A stretch of 26,445 nucleotides of DNA from positions 1 to 26,445 of IMG/VR virus record IMGVR_UViG_3300028197_000132, one strand, 5' to 3'. Shown one piece after another: positions 13,517 through 20,804 of this stretch (position 1 is the first letter of the stretch; each line of letters starts with the position of its first letter). A program made the translations under genes and the position numbers. This DNA comes from a virus. The notes under the pieces were generated by a model. The model was given only the letters and a program-made list of their open reading frames with translations, made no database searches and was not told the origin of the DNA.

Positions 13517-15345
13517 TATCGGGGATTTATGAAGCCTTCGTTCGGCATATCGATGGGACGTTGTGCAACTCGCTTATCGTTCTCAGGTAATCGCTTCGCA
13601 TCGACTCCCGCTTCTCGGATGAGTTTCTTCGCTTGGTTGACCGAGATTTTCTTGTTGTTCTTTCGTAAGTATGTTTGGCGGCTGAAGTAATGGTGACACC
13701 TCGCCCCGCCTTTGAATAAGAAAAGGTCATATGTGTCTTTACCTCCCGCACCGAGTCCAGGGTTTACAGCTCGCAAGCTAGCCGCCTCGATGTCTTCCTT
13801 GCGGTAAACTTTGCCAGCGGCAACCATCTTTTTACAGAAGTCGCGAGAGTTCTCTTGCGTGGACTTGGGAGCGTACGTATAACGAACTTTGATGATCTCA
13901 GTATCTTGTTCGCTCTTGCCGTTGGGATTCGAAGAAGGTACACTTGCAAATGCCCACAGCGCATCGCGTGCTTTCTCAAGGTCGTAATCAACGGGAGATT
14001 CGTCTATCAATTCCCATTCATCCGACATCTCTTCGCCTTTGTCGGTGAGATAGTCGACGCATCCATCGAGGTTGACTTCATCGCTTGACAATTCGCAACA
14101 CCCCTTCTCTTTCGATAGTTGAATGTCTTTCTCGAACATGGCTTCGGCTTGTTCTAAACCGAACCCAAGCATCGAGACAAGGATTTGAATCGCTTGAGCG
14201 CGGGTGAGTTCTCCAGTTCCAACCTTCGAGATAACGTCAACCGCTGAGCTGATTTGAATACCTGTATATGATTGTTCGACGTTGGCTTCTTCTACAGCTG
14301 CTCCGATCGGTTGAATATTCGCGTCGATTCCTGCGGCTCGCATCAGCGTATAAACCGACTCAACAACGACCTCGCGATAACCTGAGATGACATTCTCTTC
14401 AAAGAGTTCTGCGCTTGTCTCAAGCTCTCCACCGCCTCCCAGTTTACCCGGTACCGCAACCCCGAACATCTGCGGAGAAGTCACACGGTGTCCGACCATA
14501 ATCTTTGAGGTAACTTCTTCCGAAAGGAACTGATATTGATTGTGAGCGTCCGACAATTGAAACGGCTCAAAGTCTGGCTTTCTATCGGGATCGTCTGAGT
14601 ACGTGACAATGAACTTCCCCGCGTTGCTTGCTCCGCTGAGTTGTCTTTCGATATCCATTCGGATTCGGTTTCTTTCCTCTTGGGGTGGGATGCCGTTCTT
14701 AAAGTGTATGGAGAACGAAGGACTCATCCCGTTCTTCATGTTGTTGATGTGATAAACCCCGATTTCTTTGTCGAGTTCGATGTAATTAATCGAGCCAACA
14801 TAGTCGGGTTTAGGATAGTAGAACGACCCCGGAGAGAACGGCTTCACATAAAGTATTTGAGTCGGGTGTTCGATATTCCTCTCAGGGTTAAACGTGCATA
14901 TCTCCGAAGGCTCTTCGCGCTTATCGTTCCAATCCTTTGAGTAATAATAGTACTCGACTTTCTCGTCTTCATTGACAAACCCCGATCGGATATTCTCAAA
15001 AGGGAGGTGTGAGACGTTGGCAATAGTCGTTCGGTCGATACTCCAATTCACCTCAAGAGCAAACCCGCCTTGAATCTTAAAGTCGAGACACGCCTTGCGG
15101 AGTTCGTCGTTTAGATTCCATTGGTCAAAAGCGAGCCTTCCATCGAGCGTCGTAGCGTCGAACCCTTCACCAAATATCATCATCGCAATAGTTGTTGACA
15201 ATGCGTTGTGAGTAGCAGACGAATGATAGAGGTCGACGAGGTATTGCGGGAAGAGGTTGTCATCTCCGTAATTGACGAAGCCCATCTTGTTTGCTGTCTC
15301 CCGATAGGATCGCTCTTCGTATTGGTTGAGTTGAATTAATTCCAT
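13516..15345 (-). CDS. Portal protein with an extra C-terminal domain
   Basis: Residues 1-410 are the portal, the dodecameric ring for DNA entry: GDDNLFPQYLVDLYHSSATH, FKIQGGFALEVNW, SPSFSIHFKNGIPPQEERNR, and GHRVTSPQMFGVAVPGKLGG near 285-303, the usual portal wing and stem pattern in Bacteroidota phages. A Cys- and acid-rich linker (415-480) follows. Residues 485-609 form another domain: ENSRDFCKKM (C504), GKVYRKEDI, AVNPGLGAGGKDTYDLFLFK and GGARCHHYFSRQTYLR (C550, H551, H552), ending DMPNEGFINPR. This end resembles the NCRH-type C-terminus of Mu gpF/SPP1 gp7-like minor head proteins, so it may be a portal-minor head fusion. It stands far from terL, which is unusual. Confidence 0.87.
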   Translation of the reverse strand: MELIQLNQYEERSYRETANKMGFVNYGDDNLFPQYLVDLYHSSATHNALSTTIAMMIFGEGFDATTLDGRLAFDQWNLNDELRKACLDFKIQGGFALEVNWSIDRTTIANVSHLPFENIRSGFVNEDEKVEYYYYSKDWNDKREEPSEICTFNPERNIEHPTQILYVKPFSPGSFYYPKPDYVGSINYIELDKEIGVYHINNMKNGMSPSFSIHFKNGIPPQEERNRIRMDIERQLSGASNAGKFIVTYSDDPDRKPDFEPFQLSDAHNQYQFLSEEVTSKIMVGHRVTSPQMFGVAVPGKLGGGGELETSAELFEENVISGYREVVVESVYTLMRAAGIDANIQPIGAAVEEANVEQSYTGIQISSAVDVISKVGTGELTRAQAIQILVSMLGFGLEQAEAMFEKDIQLSKEKGCCELSSDEVNLDGCVDYLTDKGEEMSDEWELIDESPVDYDLEKARDALWAFASVPSSNPNGKSEQDTEIIKVRYTYAPKSTQENSRDFCKKMVAAGKVYRKEDIEAASLRAVNPGLGAGGKDTYDLFLFKGGARCHHYFSRQTYLRKNNKKISVNQAKKLIREAGVDAKRLPENDKRVAQRPIDMPNEGFINPR

Positions 15346-15749
15346 TATTGGTAATATATGATATTATCCGGGATTGTGATTGATGGGATGTCGTATCCTG
15401 TCGCACCCGATACATTGAGAGTCCCTTGTTCGATAAGTGCAACAATTACGGCATTCGTTGGGTCTAAGTTAGTCGACGAATTTTGACCCCATACTTTGTA
15501 AGTGTAAAGACCGCTCTCAGTGAGAAGAACCTTCCCATCGGTTGCGCTGTCTTGATTTGTATATACTTCAAGGGTAGTATATCGGGGATTGTCAGTGTCC
15601 ACGTTGCCGATGAAATAGTAATTCTCTTTCGATGCCATTGATTGAAAGAGGACAAGGTAATTCGTAAACGTGGCAAAGTCCTTCCGCATCTCCGAGAGAG
15701 TCAAATAAATGGACTGAGGACTTGAGCTGTTTGGGTTGAGGTGTATCAT
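15345..15749 (-). CDS. Probable virion protein, 134 aa
   Basis: I do not recognise a named family, but the pattern is one seen beside capsid genes of Bacteroidota phages: a start rich in Asn/Ser (MIHLNPNSSSPQSIYLTLSE), a beta-rich body with YTTLEVYTNQDSATDG and LTESGLYTYKVWGQNSS, and a final strand, IPSITIPDNIIYYQ. It may be a small beta-sandwich decorating or connecting protein. I chose the ATG at 15749. An in-frame ATG at 15773 lies inside the terminator hairpin and would add 8 residues. It overlaps the portal ATG by one base. Confidence 0.68.
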   Translation of the reverse strand: MIHLNPNSSSPQSIYLTLSEMRKDFATFTNYLVLFQSMASKENYYFIGNVDTDNPRYTTLEVYTNQDSATDGKVLLTESGLYTYKVWGQNSSTNLDPTNAVIVALIEQGTLNVSGATGYDIPSITIPDNIIYYQ

Positions 15750-15758
15750 GATGAATCG

Positions 15759-15783
15759 AAAAAGGGAGAGCATATGCCCTCCC
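15759..15783 (-). terminator. Intrinsic terminator after the tail tube gene
   Basis: On the minus strand GGGAGGGC (15783-15776), loop ATAT, and GCTCTCCC (15771-15764) form an 8-pair stem with one G-U pair, followed by five T (15763-15759). It would end much of the abundant capsid and tail-tube transcript, with some read-through to the portal genes. The short T run makes it weaker than the one at 11005-11037. Confidence 0.75.
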
Positions 15784-15815
15784 CCTTCCTTTATATTCTA
15801 ACCAAAGAAAATCAA

Positions 15816-16331
15816 TTACGAACCAGCCGTCAAAGTCAAGTTGGCATCGGTTGGGTCTGCAAACGCTGCTGGGGAAGCCTCTTCCGCTGTCAATTGGATT
15901 TGATAGCCGTTGAAGTCACCCTTTGCCGTTCCCGTTCCTACCGTTCCGCCTGTTGCCTCAGCACCAGTCGTGACTCCCATCGCGAGATAATTATCATTCA
16001 CATCTTGAACGAGAACAGTCAAGCGGTTACGAAGCAAGTCCGATACCTCTTGGTTGTCTCCAACTGTCAGGTTTGGAAGTGAGAACTCGAGAACCTGAGA
16101 GTAAAAAACCGTCCCATTCTCAACGGAAGCGTTGACGCTCTGTTGAAGTGATCCGTTGTTCTTTGTAATCTCAAAACCGAAGAGCGTAATTCCCGAAGCG
16201 TTCGCGGCAACCGCGCCCCCTGTCTTTACCCAGTCATCCGACGCGAATTGTTTAATCCAGACGCGCTTGATTCCTCCGATCTTATCCTTGCAGGGAAACG
16301 CCCTGCCGTTGATTGTTAATGTACAAGCCAT
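15816..16331 (-). CDS. Major tail (tube) protein
   Basis: This 171-residue protein follows the capsid gene and probably builds the tail tube. It begins MACTLTINGRAFPCKDKIGG and has GSLQQSVNASVENGTVFYSQ, then VLEFSLPNLTVGDNQEVSDL. It ends with a beta-rich region, FNGYQIQLTAEEASPAAFAD. In Bacteroidota phages I know the same pattern (start with CKDKVGGIK; ENGT.FY.Q; GY.LTF.A.E..PA) as the tail-tube-like protein beside the capsid gene. A hairpin lies before it and a terminator after it, as for a highly expressed gene. Confidence 0.78.
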   Translation of the reverse strand: MACTLTINGRAFPCKDKIGGIKRVWIKQFASDDWVKTGGAVAANASGITLFGFEITKNNGSLQQSVNASVENGTVFYSQVLEFSLPNLTVGDNQEVSDLLRNRLTVLVQDVNDNYLAMGVTTGAEATGGTVGTGTAKGDFNGYQIQLTAEEASPAAFADPTDANLTLTAGS

Positions 16332-16345
16332 ATTTGAGGAATTTA

Positions 16346-16370
16346 GGGGAGGGATTTAACGCCCCTCCCC
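16346..16370 (-). promoter_or_regulatory. Hairpin between capsid and tail tube genes
   Basis: On the minus strand GGGGAGGG (16370-16363), loop GCGTTAAAT, and CCCTCCCC (16353-16346) form a perfect 8-pair GC-rich stem. The next bases are TAAATTCC, not a T run, so it should not end transcription efficiently. It may protect the 3' end of the capsid message or serve as a processing site, or it may be a weak attenuator. Confidence 0.65.
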
Positions 16371-16377
16371 GAATGAA

Positions 16378-17304
16378 TTAGGATGATCGACGAGCAATGG
16401 CAACAGAGTCCAAGTCAACGACTTGTGTACCTCCTGAGAATTGCATGATTACACGAGTAACATCGTCACCCGTTACCCCTGTCAAATCCAAGACAGACGC
16501 TTGGATGTGGTCAGTTAGAAGGTTAGTTCCGAAGTACAGGTTTTCACCTTTTGCGAAGATGAAAGTGTCGTTCGGCATTCCGCCCGGTGTAATAATCTCA
16601 TAGCCGTTGTAATTGCTTGCAGCCCCTTCTGCGTGGAATGGCAAGTTATACGTGTCAGCCAAAGCGTTGTAATACAACTGCTTCATCGCGCGGCTCATGA
16701 ACAGCTTCGTGTTAGGGTCTCCTGCGATAACCGAAGGAACTTCGAGACCGCCAATGCGCGCCAAGATGTTTGCGGCTGACGTTGCACCTGTCAACAAGTC
16801 TTCATCTCCCGGTGTTCCTGCTACCAACTTCGCGCAGATTCCATCGAAAGATGTATATGAACCATCGGTACCTCCGTCGGTGTGGTTGTAATTACCGTGC
16901 CAGATATTGCGCTCGATTCCCTCAGCAACCTTGGCGGCTACGTATTGAGCAACGAAAGAAGTGAAGTCAGCGGGAGCCGCTGAAGATTGTCCGCGCATCT
17001 GTGCAGATTCCCAAGTCGCTCGTAGGTCAGCGTTGCAAACTTGCTCGTTGACTTTCAAAGCAGATGCTTCCAAAACAGCTTCACCCAAAGTCAATTTACC
17101 TGCGGAAGGTGTTGTGAATGCGCAATCGTCGTTGGCTTGGATTGCTGCTCCTGAGAACTTGCGGAGAACCGCTTTCGAATGAACATTTTCAAGAACGGAA
17201 ATGTAACCGTTTGCGAGAGTGTCAGCAGACAAAATCGCTGCGGCAACGTAAGGACGTGCCGCTTCGCCAGCATAGGTGCCGACTGCTACTGTAGCGTTAG
17301 CCAT
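16378..17304 (-). CDS. Major capsid protein
   Basis: This 308-residue protein should form the icosahedral shell. It begins MANATVAVGTYAGEAARPYV and has an N-terminal arm-like part. Later segments include EQVCNADLRATWESAQMRGQ, KVAEGIERNIWHGNY and MSRAMKQLYYNALADTYNLP. The end is Gly- and Val-rich, with GMPNDTFIFAKGENLYFGTN. The length, the place straight after an acidic scaffold (sharing one base at 17304), and the composition fit an HK97-fold capsid of Bacteroidota phages. There is no N-terminal delta domain, consistent with a separate scaffold. A GC-rich hairpin follows the gene. Confidence 0.85.
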   Translation of the reverse strand: MANATVAVGTYAGEAARPYVAAAILSADTLANGYISVLENVHSKAVLRKFSGAAIQANDDCAFTTPSAGKLTLGEAVLEASALKVNEQVCNADLRATWESAQMRGQSSAAPADFTSFVAQYVAAKVAEGIERNIWHGNYNHTDGGTDGSYTSFDGICAKLVAGTPGDEDLLTGATSAANILARIGGLEVPSVIAGDPNTKLFMSRAMKQLYYNALADTYNLPFHAEGAASNYNGYEIITPGGMPNDTFIFAKGENLYFGTNLLTDHIQASVLDLTGVTGDDVTRVIMQFSGGTQVVDLDSVAIARRSS

Positions 17305-17897
17305 TATTTAGAGAATTGATTGTGGATCGCGGCAACGCGCTCCTGGATTGATAAACTTTTCAAATCGACGGAAACGGGTGCTTCCATCTTTGGCGCGCGT
17401 GGGATGCTCGGGGTGGCTTGCTTGCTCAACTCCGTGATCTTCGCGTCCCGCTCTTCAATTTGTGAAGAGAATTCTTTCTTCGTTGCTTCGATAGCTTCGG
17501 CGATCATGCCCTCAACAGCTTCACGAGTCAACACCTCAGATGATGCTTGAACCTCTTCAGTTACTTCTTCAGCCTTCATCTCTTCTTCCTTCTCCTCTTC
17601 GGCTTCGACTTCGGCTTCTGCCTCTTTCATCTCAGCGACAGCGCCTTCTGCTACTACGAGCATCGAGCCGTCTTGGAGTTTATAGTCTCCATCCGGGAGA
17701 GGGATTCGTTCGCCTTCGTCATTCACGACAAAAGCAGAAACACCGACAGCGAATGCGTCCGCGTCGGTTTGGATTTCCTGTCCGCTTTCGAGGACAGCCG
17801 TCGCAAATGCGACTTCTTTTGGTTCCTCCTTCTCTTCGACAGCGAGTTCGACGCTGTACTTTTCAAAGATGTCGGAGATGCGTTCTTTCAGAGTCAT
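17304..17897 (-). CDS. Capsid scaffolding protein
   Basis: This 197-residue protein is very acidic and probably guides capsid assembly before removal by the protease. It opens with MTLKERISDIFEKYSVELAV. Residues about 90-115 are almost all Glu, Ala and Lys (KEAEAEVEAEEEKEEEMKAE). A coiled-coil region follows (MIAEAIEATKKEFSSQIEER, DAKITELSKQ), and the basic C-terminus SLSIQERVAAIHNQFSK would bind the capsid. It lies between the protease-like gene and the capsid gene, the standard place. A 71-base AT-rich gap precedes it. Confidence 0.85.
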   Translation of the reverse strand: MTLKERISDIFEKYSVELAVEEKEEPKEVAFATAVLESGQEIQTDADAFAVGVSAFVVNDEGERIPLPDGDYKLQDGSMLVVAEGAVAEMKEAEAEVEAEEEKEEEMKAEEVTEEVQASSEVLTREAVEGMIAEAIEATKKEFSSQIEERDAKITELSKQATPSIPRAPKMEAPVSVDLKSLSIQERVAAIHNQFSK

Positions 17898-17968
17898 CTT
17901 CTGGGGTTTTTATATATAACGATTTCAGAACCTTAATCCTTACTCGTTAATTGATTTTTTTAAAAAAC

Positions 17969-19075
17969 TTAAATTTTGAGTTCATGAGTAGCTCCCGGCA
18001 TGTACCACGTTTTGCCGTCTAATTCATGTGAATGAATTCCTTCGAGACCCATATCTTCTGCCGCTTTTTGTGCCGCGGCTTCTGTTGAGTACGCGAGACG
18101 GTCATTGATTATGGCCTGTTCATCGCTTATGACTTGCGTAACCATATGAAGCAACTCTTCGAGGTGTTCCAATCCAAGTTCGACTTCGATAGCTGACAAA
18201 AGCTCCAATTCCTTGAGTTTGGATTCCGACCAACGAAGAGCCGCCTTCCCACCCCATGCCATATACATAAGATACCCGCATCCGTCAGAGAATGAGGTTG
18301 ACGATTCAAGGTCGGCTTCGTGACGTATCAGATAAGACCTCATGCGCTTGATCGTTTCGACGCTGATATTCTCACCCTTTGCGAGTTGGCTTGCTCGTTG
18401 CTTTCCTACGTCCGTCCCGCATGACCCCCACCCGTTCTTCTCAGCGTATTCAACCGCCTTCCTTGCGTTGTTCTTCACTCCGTCGGGGTAATCGTTATAA
18501 GACTCCATATCGACGCGCTTCCCGTCTTTATATCGCTTGTCCTTTTTGACGGTTGCCTTTGCGAGTTCATACTTGTTGGTGAAGAATCCCTCAATCGAGA
18601 ACCCTTTGACGCTGCCTTCCTTTACGTACTTCTCCCATATCGCGTCGTTATCGACCTTCATTGAGACCATCCACGTACCGACCGGGACATCGAGTCCATA
18701 CATTCGGGATTTGTCCTGCTCTCCTTCGACGATCCAACTCTCGACAACGTGCAAGCCGTTTAACGTATGCTCGTGTTCGAGGGTCGCGTTCGCTTGGTTC
18801 CCGTTTTGGAAGTAGAGTTCCATCGCCCGTCGGACGGTCTTCTTTGAGAAATACACGTAATATTCCTCCTCCCCGTTTTTTCGATAGATGGGTTTGTCTG
18901 GAATGAGTGCCGCACCCATGACAAGACGCTTCTCCGTGTCTTGGGTTTTGAATTGTATCTGTTCGTTCTTCAGAGCTACGAAGTCAGACTCGATGGCGGG
19001 TTGTTCTACAAGTGAGATAGCGTCGATTCCGTACATCTCCGCTTCTTCGTCGATTATGAGTTCAATTATGTTCAT
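17969..19075 (-). CDS. XkdF-like prohead protease with extra head-associated domains
   Basis: The N-terminal 170 residues look like a XkdF-type serine protease that matures the prohead: YGIDAISLVEQPAIESDFVA, then NATLEHEHTL with candidate His101 or His103, then SVKGFSIEGFF with candidate Ser160. A second domain (190-290) has ESYNDYPDGVKNNARKAVEY, GWGSCGTDVGKQRASQLAKG and GCGYLMYMAWGGKAALRWSE, a module found in head proteins of many phages, function unknown. The C-terminus ends GIHSHELDGKTWYMPGATHE, another small recurrent motif. The three parts together give 368 residues. It lies before scaffold and capsid, as expected for the protease, and overlaps the tape measure end by 4 bases. Confidence 0.82.
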   Translation of the reverse strand: MNIIELIIDEEAEMYGIDAISLVEQPAIESDFVALKNEQIQFKTQDTEKRLVMGAALIPDKPIYRKNGEEEYYVYFSKKTVRRAMELYFQNGNQANATLEHEHTLNGLHVVESWIVEGEQDKSRMYGLDVPVGTWMVSMKVDNDAIWEKYVKEGSVKGFSIEGFFTNKYELAKATVKKDKRYKDGKRVDMESYNDYPDGVKNNARKAVEYAEKNGWGSCGTDVGKQRASQLAKGENISVETIKRMRSYLIRHEADLESSTSFSDGCGYLMYMAWGGKAALRWSESKLKELELLSAIEVELGLEHLEELLHMVTQVISDEQAIINDRLAYSTEAAAQKAAEDMGLEGIHSHELDGKTWYMPGATHELKI

Positions 19076-20655
19076 CCTACTAATGACGCTTGGTCGTTTA
19101 TTCGTTGATTTGCCTGTTGGCTGTTCGATACTTCCGAGGCTATGACGTAACTCCTGAAGCCGGTTTGTCCTGCTCCGGCTCCCAAGAACCCGAGGTCGAG
19201 TTGTGGGGTTGGTGGTGTTGATGGCGCGGTAAGGTTTGGAGCCGATGGAGATTGTACGTTTCCACCTGCACCGCCCGCGTTGAATTCTTGTCTCTTGATG
19301 GTTGCCACTTGAGCGGCTCCCGCAAGACCTGCGGCAGCGGCTGCAATAAACCGAGACCCGGGGAAGGTGCCGTCTTTAGCAAGTGCAGACCCTACGGCTT
19401 CGGCTGTGTTCATAATAGTCGAAACGATAGCAAGTTTCTTCCCTATCTCAAAACTTCGCTTTGCCCTCTTCTCTTCGTCTTTGGTGAACAGCGTGTTCAG
19501 GCTCCCCATAATGTCAAGGGTCATTGAAGCAAACTCCAACGCTTGATGTCCTGCGAGTTCTGCACCGTTTTTGAAGTCCTCAAATGTCTCTCGTCGTTGC
19601 CTTCGGATAGCTTCCTCCGTAGTCTCCGACCCGAGCACTTGATCCGCGAAGTTCTGCGTCCTTGTTTGAAGAACCGCACCCTCCGTCTCTTGCGTAACGG
19701 TCAGAGTTTTGACTTCTTCCTCTTGTCGCTTCTGCATCCCTTCGACCGTCTCATTGGCAAGGTCGATTTCGGCTTGTAATTGTTGCCGCGTGAGGTTGAT
19801 CGCTTCGAGTTTCAGCGTATTCAACTTATTTTGGAGGGTCGTTTGTAGTTCTAAAGACTCTGCCGCAAGGTTGAAAACGTCCGCTTCTAATTCAGCTCGC
19901 CTTTGAATGTCCTCTTCTGAGTTCTCGCCCAATGACATTTGAGCTTCGAGAAGTGACAACTCTTCTTCTGCGTTGGCTTTGCGTTGCTCAAAGAGTGCGC
20001 GTTCCTTTGCTCCGGCTTCGTCCGCCGCTGCGATTCGGTCGTTGATGTTCTGGGTCGTGTCCTCTGCGATGAGGTTCAACGCCTTAATTTCAGAGCGTTC
20101 TTTTGCCGTGGTGACAAGCTGTTCTCTTTGTCTATCGACCAACGCTTGTCTTGCCTCTTCTAATGATTTAGCGGCTGCGGTTTCAAGAAGTATTTCGTCC
20201 TTGAGGTTTGCTGTTGCTTTTCTGAAGTCTTCTGTTGCTCCCGTGATGTCACCCGAGAAGAGGTTGACCAATGCGCTACCAAGAGAAGAGAAGCGGTCTG
20301 TAATAACTTGAACCCCTGCCGACAACCCCGCGAGGATAGCTTTAAATTTTCGCGCTCCCTCAAAAGATTTCGTGAAAAAGGTAACGATTGAACCCAAAGC
20401 CAAAACGAGAACACCGATTCCCGTTCCTGCGATTGCGACCTTGGTAAGGTTCAACCCCTTGATAAACGTACCAACCCCTTTGGCAGCTCCTAAAAACTTC
20501 GAAGCAAGTCCGCCCGTCAACCTATCCAACCCACCGACAACCGTTTGTCCGGTAGTACCCAAGTCCTTGACAGCATTTTCTGAGGCTTCAATCGAGCGAT
20601 CGAGGTTGCTTGTGTCTGCCGATACTTTTAAGATTACTTCTTCTTCACGAGCCAT
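19072..20655 (-). CDS. Tail tape measure protein
   Basis: This 527-residue protein sets tail length and helps DNA entry. It begins with VILKVSADTSNLDRSIEASE, typical of tape measures. A hydrophobic segment lies near residues 70-95 (AIAGTGIGVLVLALGSIVTF), a long coiled coil covers about 130-370, and an Ala/Gly-rich membrane-like part follows (FIAAAAAGLAGAAQVATIKR). The end, SYVIASEVSNSQQANQRIND, is the usual tape-measure C-terminus in Bacteroidota phages. At about 1.5 angstrom per residue the tail would be roughly 80 nm, a short siphophage tail. It starts just inside a small membrane protein gene. Confidence 0.92.
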   Translation of the reverse strand: MAREEEVILKVSADTSNLDRSIEASENAVKDLGTTGQTVVGGLDRLTGGLASKFLGAAKGVGTFIKGLNLTKVAIAGTGIGVLVLALGSIVTFFTKSFEGARKFKAILAGLSAGVQVITDRFSSLGSALVNLFSGDITGATEDFRKATANLKDEILLETAAAKSLEEARQALVDRQREQLVTTAKERSEIKALNLIAEDTTQNINDRIAAADEAGAKERALFEQRKANAEEELSLLEAQMSLGENSEEDIQRRAELEADVFNLAAESLELQTTLQNKLNTLKLEAINLTRQQLQAEIDLANETVEGMQKRQEEEVKTLTVTQETEGAVLQTRTQNFADQVLGSETTEEAIRRQRRETFEDFKNGAELAGHQALEFASMTLDIMGSLNTLFTKDEEKRAKRSFEIGKKLAIVSTIMNTAEAVGSALAKDGTFPGSRFIAAAAAGLAGAAQVATIKRQEFNAGGAGGNVQSPSAPNLTAPSTPPTPQLDLGFLGAGAGQTGFRSYVIASEVSNSQQANQRINDQASLVG

Positions 20656-20804
20656 ATCAAGGTGATTATCGGGATGAGTGCGATACTAACTGAGATGAGA
20701 ACGTCCAAAGCCTTGAACCAAAGCGGGACTTGAACCCTCTCGCCTTTGTTCTGGAGTAATTGAATCGCTTCTCCTATATAACGATGATTGTCAAGATTCC
20801 TCAT
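20634..20804 (-). CDS. Small membrane protein, 56 aa
   Basis: An ATG at 20804 overlaps the stop of the tail gene (ATGA), and the frame runs 56 codons to a TAA inside the tape measure start (overlap 22 bases). The product starts MRNLDNHRYIGEAIQLLQNK and has a C-terminal membrane segment (ALDVLISVSIALIPIITLIW) ending LVKKK. I see no family. The membrane segment and basic end suggest an inner-membrane protein facing the cytoplasm with its tail. Its location among tail genes is odd for a lysis protein. Confidence 0.68.
   Translation of the reverse strand: MRNLDNHRYIGEAIQLLQNKGERVQVPLWFKALDVLISVSIALIPIITLIWLVKKK

Noticed and set aside
17547-17936. Plus-strand Phe/Leu-rich ORFs (17540-17950, 17547-17936)
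   Set aside because: They are the reverse reading of the Glu-rich scaffold codons, which gives artificial Phe/Leu/Ser-rich translations.
17898-17968. Promoter before the scaffold gene
   Set aside because: The gap is AT-rich but has no TAnnTTTG element on the minus strand that I could find. A non-host promoter remains possible but is not supported.
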